Source: an uncultured Lachnospiraceae bacterium
Lineage (GTDB): Bacteria; Bacillota; Clostridia; Lachnospirales; Lachnospiraceae
Length of the DNA stretch: 36,632 nucleotides
NCBI GenBank assembly: GCA_902775485.1
Contig: CACYMJ010000022.1
Span: forward strand, 1-36,632
Direction: 5' to 3'
The position numbers and the translations under genes are program-made. The notes beneath the pieces were generated by a model, which searched no databases, had not been told where the DNA came from, and worked only from the letters and a program-made list of their open reading frames with translations. Position 1 is the stretch's first letter; each line of letters begins with the position of its first letter. Below, one piece after another: positions 27,828 through 36,011 of the stretch.

Positions 27828-29606
27828 TCAGTTTATCGTTATTGCATCCCTGATGCCCGCGCGAAGCTTGTTAAACAGCTGCCCGATACGCTCATGATCA
27901 TCGAACATGATCGCTTCCATGATATCCGATGACAGGTCGCATATATCCGACAATCCGAGTATCCTGCTGTCTTTTTGTATACCGTTCACACAATACCCGA
28001 GCATTTCATATTTTCCATCGCCGAACATCTTCTCGGCATCCGTAATGAGTTCATTAAGTTCGTAATAGTTGGCCGAGAATCTGTTATCAACCGACAGTTC
28101 CTCGGCTTTTTTGCTTCCGAAACGCTGCCACAGCCACCTGGTCAGAACCGAATTGAGCGAGCGTTTCGAGATAGGCTTTTCAAGATAATCATTAAATCCC
28201 GCATCAAGAAATCCCTTGAAAACATCATTGATATTGGCCGTGGTAAGGAACACTATCGGAACTTCCTGAAAATAATCTCCGTGCATGCTCCGGATACCGG
28301 ATACAATGGCAGCACCATTCGTCTTTTCCATCTCATATGATACAAATATGATGTCATATACATGTTTTTCCATCTGTTCCATTGCATCTCTGCCGCTTAC
28401 CGCTCTGGTAACGTTTACCTGATAGGGTTTTAATATACGCTGGAAAACGTTCAGAAACAGAATATCATCATCGACGATCAGAACCCTTGCATCCTTTGTG
28501 ATGCTTACGGCATTTTTGATCATCTCTTCCTCATTCTCTTCACTTATATCGTTAACAAGGCTGTCCGATCTTTCGATATCTTCCATGTTGTAGACATATA
28601 CGATCGTTGCAAGTATCTCGCCGTAATCATCCAGCTTGTGGGTTATGATCATATTCACATGTCTGTCATTTAGCGGGTAATCCGCAGACACGCCGAACAC
28701 ACCCTCATCAGGCGTCTGGCTTATCTGCGACAGTGCACCGGATGAAAATTCGAATACATCCGTTATTTTTCTTCCGAGATATTCATCATCATACAGCTGC
28801 TCCAATATCTTCGCCCTGTTGTTTTCAAAAACGATCTTCATCTGACCGTCGAGGACAAAAACAACATCGGTCCTTCCGCTGTCCAGTTCTTTATCAAAAT
28901 GCGAGCGGGTGATCGTGATACTGTCATGATATACAAGCAGTTTTCTCATTATTATCGCCGCCGCCAGGTTGAAGATTATCGCTATCGGAACATATGTAAC
29001 GGAATACGCTATTATAAACTGTTCGGCAATAAATCCGGCCCCTGTGTGAAGATATACCATGAGCAGAAGGAACAGATCCCTTTTTTCACATTTCCTGTAA
29101 ACTGCCGCACCCCTGTATACAACAAACGTTATGAGCATGATCACATAGAACATGTAGAATATAAAATAAAGAGCCTTATGCCATGGTGCCGACGGGCTGA
29201 AGAAAACGCCGAACGGACTCCTGCTGAGCTGTCCGCCCGGAGCTATGATATCCACGAAAAACAGAAGGATCGCAGAATATGCTATCAATGAAATGAAGGA
29301 AGACGTATATTTCCTGTCTACATCCACCATGTCGTCGGTGAGAAGAACTATCTCACCCATCGTGACCACCTTCAGAAATTTTGAAACTCCATAGAGAATG
29401 AAACAGAAAATCCCGGAATATGTCAGTTCCATCCCGATCATCACAAGCGAAGATGCCGCTATCGCAAAAGTCAGGTTCATATATCTGATCCTGCTCTTTT
29501 CGGATACGGGATTGGGCGCATATGCATTATATTGTGAAATTGCGATCAATCCGGCCATAACAACCATACACACCGAAATGATCGTCCTCATGTCACTTAA
29601 GAACAT
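27828..29606 (-). CDS. 7TM sensor with PAS-like and degenerate receiver domains, no kinase
   Basis: 592 residues. Residues 1-225 contain about seven hydrophobic helices, like the 7TM sensor region of Lachnospiraceae hybrid histidine kinases. A PAS-like segment follows (about 245-345: VVFVLDGQMKIVFENNRAKI). Residues 373-495 are a response-regulator receiver: DDD at 379-381, then IIFVSYEM where the phospho-acceptor aspartate is replaced by S423; the Thr (455) and Lys (K477 in EKPIS) are kept. No HisKA or HATPase domain exists between PAS and receiver. The last 75 residues form helices resembling an HPt bundle but without its HxxKG. Gene starts directly after the stop of the CmpB-like gene (TAGATG) and ends 6 bases from the convergent activase fusion. 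Likely a phosphorylation-independent output or scaffold; this is inference. Confidence 0.82.
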   Translation of the reverse strand: MFLSDMRTIISVCMVVMAGLIAISQYNAYAPNPVSEKSRIRYMNLTFAIAASSLVMIGMELTYSGIFCFILYGVSKFLKVVTMGEIVLLTDDMVDVDRKYTSSFISLIAYSAILLFFVDIIAPGGQLSRSPFGVFFSPSAPWHKALYFIFYMFYVIMLITFVVYRGAAVYRKCEKRDLFLLLMVYLHTGAGFIAEQFIIAYSVTYVPIAIIFNLAAAIIMRKLLVYHDSITITRSHFDKELDSGRTDVVFVLDGQMKIVFENNRAKILEQLYDDEYLGRKITDVFEFSSGALSQISQTPDEGVFGVSADYPLNDRHVNMIITHKLDDYGEILATIVYVYNMEDIERSDSLVNDISEENEEEMIKNAVSITKDARVLIVDDDILFLNVFQRILKPYQVNVTRAVSGRDAMEQMEKHVYDIIFVSYEMEKTNGAAIVSGIRSMHGDYFQEVPIVFLTTANINDVFKGFLDAGFNDYLEKPISKRSLNSVLTRWLWQRFGSKKAEELSVDNRFSANYYELNELITDAEKMFGDGKYEMLGYCVNGIQKDSRILGLSDICDLSSDIMEAIMFDDHERIGQLFNKLRAGIRDAITIN

Positions 29607-30392
29607 CTACCGTTTATCCTTTCCACCTGTGCGCTGCCCTCTGACAAATCTGATCTTTTCCATGCTTGCTTCCATCTTATCCGAAAGCAGGCCGTCAGTA
29701 TTAAGTGCAAGCAGGAACCTGCCCTTCTTCCTGATCCTGTCCGTATCCAGTCTTATCTCTTCCTTCAGCGCCTCATATTTTACGACTATATCGTTTTGTA
29801 CGGCAAATCTTCTGACCTTACCGACGATATTGAACGAATAGCAAAGATCAGTAAGAAGTATCCCGTAAAACATACCAACAACAAAAGTAAATGCTATATT
29901 ATCGGAAAACCAATCGATCAGACGCAGTACGTATTTCTGTATAAAGAAATAGTATACGGCCGCAAGGATTGTCCATATGATCGAAAACTTAAGACATATG
30001 ATCCCCTGTATGTTAAACTTCTCATCCGAATAATCCCAGAGTTTTATCTTCAAGTGCAGGATAAATACGAGTCCGGCGATATATTCGATAAGCGTCATCA
30101 TGGCACCCATGGCCAGTATTGCGATAACAAGTCTGCCGGGTGTTATCTGTCCGAAGTAATCCTGTCCGACATACGGAAGGAGGGACATTCCAAACAGTCC
30201 GATCAGCCCGAATCCGTACAGCGGAATGCACGGACCAGTCAGAAAGCCCGGATTGATCCACTTTCTTCCGGGATTTTTAGTGGAAATGAACCGTCTGAAA
30301 AACAGTTCGATCACCCAGCCTGTCATACTTCCGACCATAAACAGAAACGTTATGATCAAAAAGATCGCTACATCATATCCCATAGAATCCAT
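29607..30392 (-). CDS. CmpB-like membrane protein (putative ABC transporter permease family)
   Basis: 261 residues with five or six membrane helices in the first 185. The family signature is at the N-terminus: GWVIELFFRR, then NPGFLTGPCIPLYGFG. The C-terminal 75 residues are charged and cytosolic. Databases call this family ABC_trans_CmpB, though a transport role is unproven and no ATPase or binding protein is adjacent. The ATG at 30392 lies 20 bases inside the end of miaA; a second ATG three codons on is possible. Stop and the next start are adjacent (TAGATG), giving coupled translation. Confidence 0.85.
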   Translation of the reverse strand: MDSMGYDVAIFLIITFLFMVGSMTGWVIELFFRRFISTKNPGRKWINPGFLTGPCIPLYGFGLIGLFGMSLLPYVGQDYFGQITPGRLVIAILAMGAMMTLIEYIAGLVFILHLKIKLWDYSDEKFNIQGIICLKFSIIWTILAAVYYFFIQKYVLRLIDWFSDNIAFTFVVGMFYGILLTDLCYSFNIVGKVRRFAVQNDIVVKYEALKEEIRLDTDRIRKKGRFLLALNTDGLLSDKMEASMEKIRFVRGQRTGGKDKR

Positions 30393-31266
30393 TTATCAGT
30401 TCCACACACCTTTTTACGGGTTCATCTTTCATATCTATCCACGTTATATCCGCTCGCTTGCGAAACCATGTCATCTGTTCCTTGGCCAGATGCCTGATCT
30501 CCATGAACAGTTTATCGTAAAACTCATCGTATCCGGCAAACTTACCCTGCAGATACATCAGTATATATCTGTACTCAAGGCCGAGCTTGTATAAGAACTC
30601 ATCCGTTGCGCCTTCTTTCCGAAGACGAATGACCTCATCGATCATCCCTTCATCAAGTCTTTTATCAAGCCTTACCCTTATACGCTCATAAAGCTCCTGC
30701 CTCGGATATGTGACCCCTATCAGCAGGGTATCGTATCTTTTTACGTTACAGTGCTGCCTTGTGTCGTTTGATAATACCTTTTCCGCTGCCCTCTCCAGTC
30801 TTCTTTTGTTCTTTATATCGACTCTTTCAAGCATCGAGGGATCCTTTTGTCTTATCATCTCTATCAGTTCTTCGTTTGAGAGTTTTTCCACCTCATGCCT
30901 TATTTGCGGATCGGGCGCTTTATCTGAAAGATCATATCCGTCAACAACAGCATTTACATATAGACCGGTCCCTCCGACAAGGAGTGCGTATCTTCCCTCT
31001 TTATGGATATCATCGATGGCACGGTAAGCAAGCCTTTGGTAGTGTGCGAGCGAAAAGAATTCATTAGGGCAGGCCACATCGATAAGATAATGCCTGATCC
31101 CTCTCATCTCCTCTTTCGTAACCTTACCGGATCCGAGATCGAGGCCTTTATATACCTGGCGGGAATCTGCGCTTACGATATCGGCATCGTACATCCCGGC
31201 CAGTTCTATTCCGAGTGCACTCTTACCCGATGCATTTGTTCCGACGATACAGACAAGTTTTTCCAT
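30373..31266 (-). CDS. miaA: tRNA dimethylallyltransferase
   Basis: Adds a dimethylallyl group to N6 of A37 in tRNAs that read UNN codons, using DMAPP. 297 residues from the ATG at 31266. P-loop GTNASGKSALG near residue 9, ADSRQVY (about 34-40), the RHYLID block and GGTGLYVNAVVDG are all present. Two blocks differ from common MiaA: GTNASGKS in place of GPTASGKT, and DLGSGKVT in place of DIGTAKPT, a variant seen in some anaerobes. The ribosome binding site is weak (GAAG), and the start lies 4 bases after the GH9 stop, implying coupling. A longer reading to 31299 would overlap the GH9 gene. Confidence 0.9.
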   Translation of the reverse strand: MEKLVCIVGTNASGKSALGIELAGMYDADIVSADSRQVYKGLDLGSGKVTKEEMRGIRHYLIDVACPNEFFSLAHYQRLAYRAIDDIHKEGRYALLVGGTGLYVNAVVDGYDLSDKAPDPQIRHEVEKLSNEELIEMIRQKDPSMLERVDIKNKRRLERAAEKVLSNDTRQHCNVKRYDTLLIGVTYPRQELYERIRVRLDKRLDEGMIDEVIRLRKEGATDEFLYKLGLEYRYILMYLQGKFAGYDEFYDKLFMEIRHLAKEQMTWFRKRADITWIDMKDEPVKRCVELINGFYGI

Positions 31267-31270
31267 ATCT

Positions 31271-33556
31271 TCATTTAAATGCCGCAAGTACAAATACAAG
31301 CGGCGAATTCCAGTATATCGTTATCTCATTACAAGAATAACTCTGCTCACTGTCAACGTAACAACGTGCTTTGGGAAGCCCTGTCAATGTAGCCCTCGCA
31401 TACGGGTCTTCAAGAAAAGAATCAGGTCCTCCCACAAGCATCCCCGTCATACATTTTCCGACCGCCTGACTCGGACGGTGATGCGGGTGTATCGGATACT
31501 GTGTTCCGTATCCGGTCAGGAAGCAATATGAATTGCAATTTGTCCCCAACAGATAATCAAGCTGACGTTTTGCCGCGAGTCTGTATTCCTCCCTGCCCGT
31601 CATACTATGTGCGATAAGAAGCGCCATACCGTTATTGGCTATAGTCATATTAGAGCCCCACGGATAATCATCCTCTATCGTTGAACCGTAGGCTTCGCCT
31701 GAAAGAGCCAAATCTTTCAGTTTATCGCACATTGAATAAAACCTTTCATCCAGATTACCGAAACTTATATCATGAGGGCAGGTCAGATATGCATAATACG
31801 CGTATCCGATCATGTTCGCCCATCCGAACCCTTCGCCTTCTATCTTGGAAAGATCAACAAGATCGAGCATCTTCCTGTATTTATTATCACCGGTAGTCTT
31901 ATAGCCCTCCAATACGGCCCACAGAAATTCATCCACGGAGATACCGTCCGCATATTCTCCCGTATTCACATCGGAGGGATTTACATAGTTCCTGTCATCG
32001 ATATGGGCGATATATGCTGCAAGTGCCCTGTCAGCTGCTTTCTGGCATTTATCAGCGAATCCCTCATCGATGCTCCTGTATGTTCTTGATGCCATGAACA
32101 TGACTCCGGCAAAATCAGCAGTCGCTGTTTTCGATTCAGGCAGAAGATAAAGCTTTTCCGTACACTCATCGCTGGCAACAAATCCGTCAAAATTAAGCCC
32201 CGTTACCTTATGGTACACCCCTCCGTCGGAGCCCTGCATCTTATGAAGCCACTCGAGTTCATATCTGGCCTCATCAAGAATGTCGGCAATACCGTTTCCG
32301 CTCTCGGGGATGTTGCCGTTATCGTCAAAAGATCCGGGATATAGTTCATATGCCATAAGAAGATCCGCAACAGTCTTGGCGGCGGGAACCGTATATCTTC
32401 CGTAATCTCCCGCATCATGCCATCCGCCGGATACCTCGACATATCTGTTCGATCCGTACACCTGTGCTTCCTCGGTATGACAGGCCCTGTGGGCAAAATC
32501 TCCTGCAAGTTCTTCGGGAAGGGATATTCCGCACCTTTGCAGATACAGCATCCTGAGACTGTCAGCAAGCGCCTGCGTATATACACCGTCCTTTATATCG
32601 AATTCATATGACTGCTTTTGGGATGCAGTCCTGATCATATATCTTCCTGCATCCTTCACATCGGAAAAATCCGCATAATATACCGTATCGCCGGATGAAC
32701 CCCGATCGTTTCCTTTAACTGCTGTTCCGGTAAATCCAGTCTCACCGCTTGCCGCATCGGTAACCTCAAACGTCTCATTCGCTTCAATGTTACGAAGAAC
32801 GGCACGTTTCTCATCATTCGGCCTGTATCCTATCTGATTGATGTTGACATCCAGCAGTTCACCCATTTTTTCAACCTTCTTTGCGTTTGAATCATCCTTA
32901 AGCACGAGCGAGATGTTCCTGATATAAACATTATGCGCACCCAGTCCCTGCTCCTTATTCTGATCTCCGAGATTAAAGCACATTCTCGGTGCGGGATCGG
33001 ATGCTTCATCCATAGAAAAAGACGAAGTAACGGTAACCTCATCCGGACCTATATGTACATCTTCAAGCCGGTTATACGGATGATAATCCCCGCCGTTTTG
33101 CTGCACGCGCCACTCGATAGTCCTGTCAACGTCCGATGATATATCTGCCGTAAAAACATATTCTCCGCCTTCAAGCAGTTCAAATCCGTCACAGTACAAC
33201 TGAACAGCATGTCCCACCTTTCCCGGATCCGATATCCTTACGGTCAGTTTTCCCCCGGATACATCAAAAGATGCACTTCCGCCCGATTCCTTGTAAATAC
33301 CCCATGCACTGTTAACCGAGCTAAGATCCGCCCCCGGTATCAGGTTTATCCCAACGCCCTGAGCCTCGGATCCGTCAGGCGCGGTATCTTTCGTGTTATC
33401 AGCTGCCGGTCCGCCGGCCTGTACAGCGGTTTCCTGCTCGGGATTTTCAACCGCGCTTCCCGTCGGGGCAGGAATAACAAAAGAACAGCCTGAAAAAATG
33501 GCTGATGACAACAACGCAGTCAATATAAGAATACCGGTTTTTTTACGATCGATCAT
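31271..33556 (-). CDS. Lipoprotein glycoside hydrolase family 9 (endoglucanase/cellodextrinase)
   Basis: A 761-residue surface beta-glucanase. Signal peptide with lipobox FSGC (C24); Pro/Thr/Ala-rich linker to about 65; a carbohydrate-binding CBM4-like beta domain (about 70-220); an Ig-like CelD N-terminal domain (about 236-325); then the GH9 (alpha/alpha)6 domain to the end. Catalytic base region GGWHDAGDYG with D381 and D384; H690 in YPIHPHHRPS; catalytic acid E744 in NEITIYWNSPLVFVL. All are intact. It releases cellulose or beta-glucan fragments at the cell surface. The ATG at 33556 overlaps the larC stop by 14 bases. No dockerin is seen, so it is membrane-tethered rather than cellulosomal. 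Confidence 0.95.
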   Translation of the reverse strand: MIDRKKTGILILTALLSSAIFSGCSFVIPAPTGSAVENPEQETAVQAGGPAADNTKDTAPDGSEAQGVGINLIPGADLSSVNSAWGIYKESGGSASFDVSGGKLTVRISDPGKVGHAVQLYCDGFELLEGGEYVFTADISSDVDRTIEWRVQQNGGDYHPYNRLEDVHIGPDEVTVTSSFSMDEASDPAPRMCFNLGDQNKEQGLGAHNVYIRNISLVLKDDSNAKKVEKMGELLDVNINQIGYRPNDEKRAVLRNIEANETFEVTDAASGETGFTGTAVKGNDRGSSGDTVYYADFSDVKDAGRYMIRTASQKQSYEFDIKDGVYTQALADSLRMLYLQRCGISLPEELAGDFAHRACHTEEAQVYGSNRYVEVSGGWHDAGDYGRYTVPAAKTVADLLMAYELYPGSFDDNGNIPESGNGIADILDEARYELEWLHKMQGSDGGVYHKVTGLNFDGFVASDECTEKLYLLPESKTATADFAGVMFMASRTYRSIDEGFADKCQKAADRALAAYIAHIDDRNYVNPSDVNTGEYADGISVDEFLWAVLEGYKTTGDNKYRKMLDLVDLSKIEGEGFGWANMIGYAYYAYLTCPHDISFGNLDERFYSMCDKLKDLALSGEAYGSTIEDDYPWGSNMTIANNGMALLIAHSMTGREEYRLAAKRQLDYLLGTNCNSYCFLTGYGTQYPIHPHHRPSQAVGKCMTGMLVGGPDSFLEDPYARATLTGLPKARCYVDSEQSYSCNEITIYWNSPLVFVLAAFK

Positions 33557-34880
33557 TTAACTCACCGTTTAAACGGTCTGTAACTTCAATTACCGACATG
33601 CCGTACTTTTCAGCGATCCGTGCAATATCATCATATTCGAATTTGCTCTTTTTGACCCCGAATCCGCTGCACTCTTTGATCCTTACCTCTCCAAGCCCGG
33701 TCGATACCGTACGCTGCGCCCGGTCTAGCACAAATCTGTCGTTTTTGGACAGCCGTATACCGATAGTGGATGTATATTTGAAAATAAGCTCTGCAAATCT
33801 TTCCTTTTCGCTTTCAGGGCACATTACGTTAAGCATTATACCCCTGCGTGATTTCTTCATGCCGATATCGATAGTATATACATCCCTGGCGCCCTCGTCC
33901 ATGAGCTTTGATGCTGCAAATCCCACAGCTTCGGGTGTCATATCGTCCAGATTGCATGACAGGATAACTATTTCTTCTCCGGATGACAACGTCTCGGCAA
34001 GAAAAGACCTGATGCAGTTAGCCGCTTCAAAATCCTTATGTCCCATTCCGTACCCCGTCCGTATTATCTTAACGGGAGGCATGTTTTTATATTCATCAAC
34101 GAAATACTTTAATAATGCGGCCCCTGTAGGTGTGCACATCTCCCCTTCTATGCTCCCCGCATAAACCGGTATCCCTTCAAGAATATATGCGGTAGCGGGA
34201 GCCGGTACAGGCAGTATCCCGTGAGCACATCTTACCTTTCCGAATCCGGTGCACACAGGAGAAGCAATAACCTTCTTAACATCCAGCATATCCATCAGAA
34301 GGCATACGGCAGTAACATCGGCGATCGCATCTATGGCGCCGACTTCATGAAAATGAACCTGCTCAACCGGAACCGCATGTGCACGACTTTCGGCATGTGC
34401 TATAAGTTCATACACACTCTTTGCGTTTTCCTTTATCCTCTCTTCAAGAGGCAGTGAATCTATAATATGCCTTATCGAGCCTGTATCTGAATGCTGATGG
34501 GCATGGCTGTGCTCATTTTCATGCCCGTGTCCGTGTTCATGTTCATGTCCATGCTCATGCTCATGTTCGTGTTCATGTTCATGTCCATGTCCATGCTCAT
34601 GTTCGTGCCCGTATTCATGTTCATGCTCATGTTCGTCGACATCATGATCATGGTGATCATGGGCATGCTCAATCTCCCCGTTTACGGCAACTGACATATG
34701 AGTCCCCAAAATCCCGCATTTACTGCAGTTTTCGGCGCGTACTTCAAGTCCGTCTATTCCGAGACTGTTCATTTTATCAATGAACGACTGTTTCCGGTCA
34801 TCATCGAGCAATTCATACAATGAAGCCGCAAGCATATCACCCGCAGCTCCCATTCCGAGATCAAGATACAGTATTCTCAT
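33543..34880 (-). CDS. larC: Nickel-pincer cofactor nickel insertion protein LarC, single frame, with a His-rich insert
   Basis: LarC inserts nickel into the pyridinium bisthiocarboxylic mononucleotide cofactor of lactate racemase and related enzymes. The 445-residue product has the family start ILYLDLGMGAAGDMLAASL, then HFHEVGAIDAIADV (about 175), PVPAPATAYILEG, GEMCTPTGAALLKYF and the C-terminal half (CNLDDMTPEAVGFA; STIGIRLSKNDRF). In Lactobacillus plantarum larC is split and read through a programmed frameshift; here it is one frame. Residues 72-130 contain 27 histidines, a probable nickel store. ATG at 34880 with AGGACAGGG just before; 8 bases after larB. Stop overlaps the GH9 gene. Confidence 0.93.
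   Translation of the reverse strand: MRILYLDLGMGAAGDMLAASLYELLDDDRKQSFIDKMNSLGIDGLEVRAENCSKCGILGTHMSVAVNGEIEHAHDHHDHDVDEHEHEHEYGHEHEHGHGHEHEHEHEHEHGHEHEHGHGHENEHSHAHQHSDTGSIRHIIDSLPLEERIKENAKSVYELIAHAESRAHAVPVEQVHFHEVGAIDAIADVTAVCLLMDMLDVKKVIASPVCTGFGKVRCAHGILPVPAPATAYILEGIPVYAGSIEGEMCTPTGAALLKYFVDEYKNMPPVKIIRTGYGMGHKDFEAANCIRSFLAETLSSGEEIVILSCNLDDMTPEAVGFAASKLMDEGARDVYTIDIGMKKSRRGIMLNVMCPESEKERFAELIFKYTSTIGIRLSKNDRFVLDRAQRTVSTGLGEVRIKECSGFGVKKSKFEYDDIARIAEKYGMSVIEVTDRLNGELNDRS
34491..34667. repeat. Six-base-periodic repeat encoding His-rich region of LarC
   Basis: The plus strand shows repeats of CATG plus two variable bases (CATGTT, CATGCT, CATGTC) with few interruptions; on the coding strand they specify alternating His with Glu, Gly, Asp or Ala. 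The unit is degenerate and is not a CRISPR. Slippage could vary its length between strains. Confidence 0.9.
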
Positions 34881-34888
34881 ACCCTGTC

Positions 34889-35653
34889 CTACGTTTCCTT
34901 CCGCTTATCCGAAATATGATTTATCCTGCTGGCCACATAAGCAGCCCCGAATCCGTTATCGATGTTTACAACGCTTACCGTGCTCGCACATGAATTGAGC
35001 ATCGCAAGAAGTGCTGTCATTCCGCCAAACGAAGCTCCGTACCCGACACTCGTCGGTACTGCTATGACCGGACAGTCAGCCAGGCCTCCGATCACGCTGG
35101 CCAGAGCCCCTTCCATTCCGGCTATGGCTACTATCACGCTTGCAGACATTATATCATCCAGATGTGCCATCAGTCTATGAAGACCTGCAACACCCACATC
35201 ATACAGACGCACAACTTCGTTGCCGAGAAAGCGGGCCGTAACCGCTGCCTCTTCGGCCACCTTTATATCGCTTGTCCCGGCTGTGGCAACAACGATGTTT
35301 CCGATTCCGTCGACAGGCGGCATATCACCTACAGTCGCGATCCGTGCATCGGAATGATATGCAATACCTTCCAGATCCGAGATCTTCTCATACGCATCAT
35401 CATCCAGTCTGGTGATCAGAATATTCTCCTGACCGTGCATACGCATTTCATCAACTATCCTGCGTATCTGATCCGGGCTCTTACCGGCGCCGTAGATCAC
35501 CTCGGCCACGCCCTGCCTTATCCTGCGATGATGGTCGATCTTTGCAAAATCTATATCCCTGAAAGGTTCTTCCTTAAGTTTCAGAACAGCCTCATCGACA
35601 CTTACTGCGCCTGTCCTGACTCCTTCGATTATTGTTCTGATGTTTTCGTTCAT
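34889..35653 (-). CDS. larB: Nickel-pincer cofactor biosynthesis protein LarB
   Basis: LarB is a PurE-like enzyme that carboxylates and hydrolyses nicotinic acid adenine dinucleotide (NaAD), the first step of the nickel-pincer cofactor. About 254 residues. Core blocks: EVIYGAGKSPDQI (near 52-64), GNIVVATAGTSDIKVAEEAA, DVGVAGLHRL, SVIVAIAGMEGALASVIGGL and PVIAVPTSVGYGASFGG, ending in NIDNGFGAAYVASRI. I chose the ATG at 35653 because the longer frame to 35683 begins inside a terminator hairpin. No clear ribosome binding site precedes either ATG. larC follows 8 bases on. LarE, which adds sulfur, and LarA are not in the window. Confidence 0.9.
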   Translation of the reverse strand: MNENIRTIIEGVRTGAVSVDEAVLKLKEEPFRDIDFAKIDHHRRIRQGVAEVIYGAGKSPDQIRRIVDEMRMHGQENILITRLDDDAYEKISDLEGIAYHSDARIATVGDMPPVDGIGNIVVATAGTSDIKVAEEAAVTARFLGNEVVRLYDVGVAGLHRLMAHLDDIMSASVIVAIAGMEGALASVIGGLADCPVIAVPTSVGYGASFGGMTALLAMLNSCASTVSVVNIDNGFGAAYVASRINHISDKRKET

Positions 35654-35662
35654 TTCGAATCT

Positions 35663-35691
35663 AAAAAACACAGGCGGAAACATCCGCCTGT
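35663..35691 (-). terminator. Intrinsic terminator after thioredoxin-membrane protein operon
   Basis: On the minus strand a perfect 9-base-pair stem (ACAGGCGGA / TCCGCCTGT, loop of 4) is followed by G and six T residues. It begins 5 bases after the stop of the 104-residue membrane protein and ends only 9 bases before the larB ATG. It probably terminates the thioredoxin operon but leaves almost no room for a larB promoter. Confidence 0.9.
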
Positions 35692-35696
35692 ATCCG

Positions 35697-36011
35697 TCAG
35701 TTATTCTTTATCAATGCCGATCTTACTATTCCCTTCGGATCCTTTATCAAAAGGATCACAAGCCATATGATCAGCCCGAGTGCCACTACCGATAATCCCA
35801 GATAAAGGTCATTGAGCATATCAGCTGAATCCTGCATAAAAAATTCGGCTCCGATCTCGGAATACTCAACAACAGCGTCAACAAGCCACATTATTGAAGC
35901 TCCCCAGAACATAAGGCAGAGCGTACCAAGCTGCAAGCTACGGTCAGGTGCTTTCATATACCACAGCAGCGTACAAATGATCGCTGCAAATACCGTTACA
36001 AGCAATGTCAT
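35697..36011 (-). CDS. Small membrane protein of unknown function (three helices)
   Basis: 104 residues with three predicted membrane helices: about 2-18, 27-47 and 68-89. Charged residues are few (AVVEYSEIGAEF loop), and the C-terminus is basic (KDPKG, KNN). I recognise no family. Its start ATG directly follows the stop of the upstream gene (TAGATG), and the AAGGAGGAG encoding that protein's last residues serves as ribosome binding site. It ends 5 bases before the terminator. The two genes are probably always translated together and may form a complex. Confidence 0.8.
   Translation of the reverse strand: MTLLVTVFAAIICTLLWYMKAPDRSLQLGTLCLMFWGASIMWLVDAVVEYSEIGAEFFMQDSADMLNDLYLGLSVVALGLIIWLVILLIKDPKGIVRSALIKNN

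Noticed and set aside
27821-27828. A terminator between convergent activase fusion and the receiver gene
   Set aside because: Only 6 bases separate the stops and no hairpin with T-run is evident in either direction.
34472-34694. Met-rich frames on both strands over the larC repeat, and a CRISPR-like look
   Set aside because: They are frame shifts of the His-rich repeat. Repeats are 6 bases with no unique spacers, so not a CRISPR.
35162-35770. 202-codon plus-strand frame across larB and the terminator
   Set aside because: It runs through the larB coding sequence and the terminator hairpin; no start site support.
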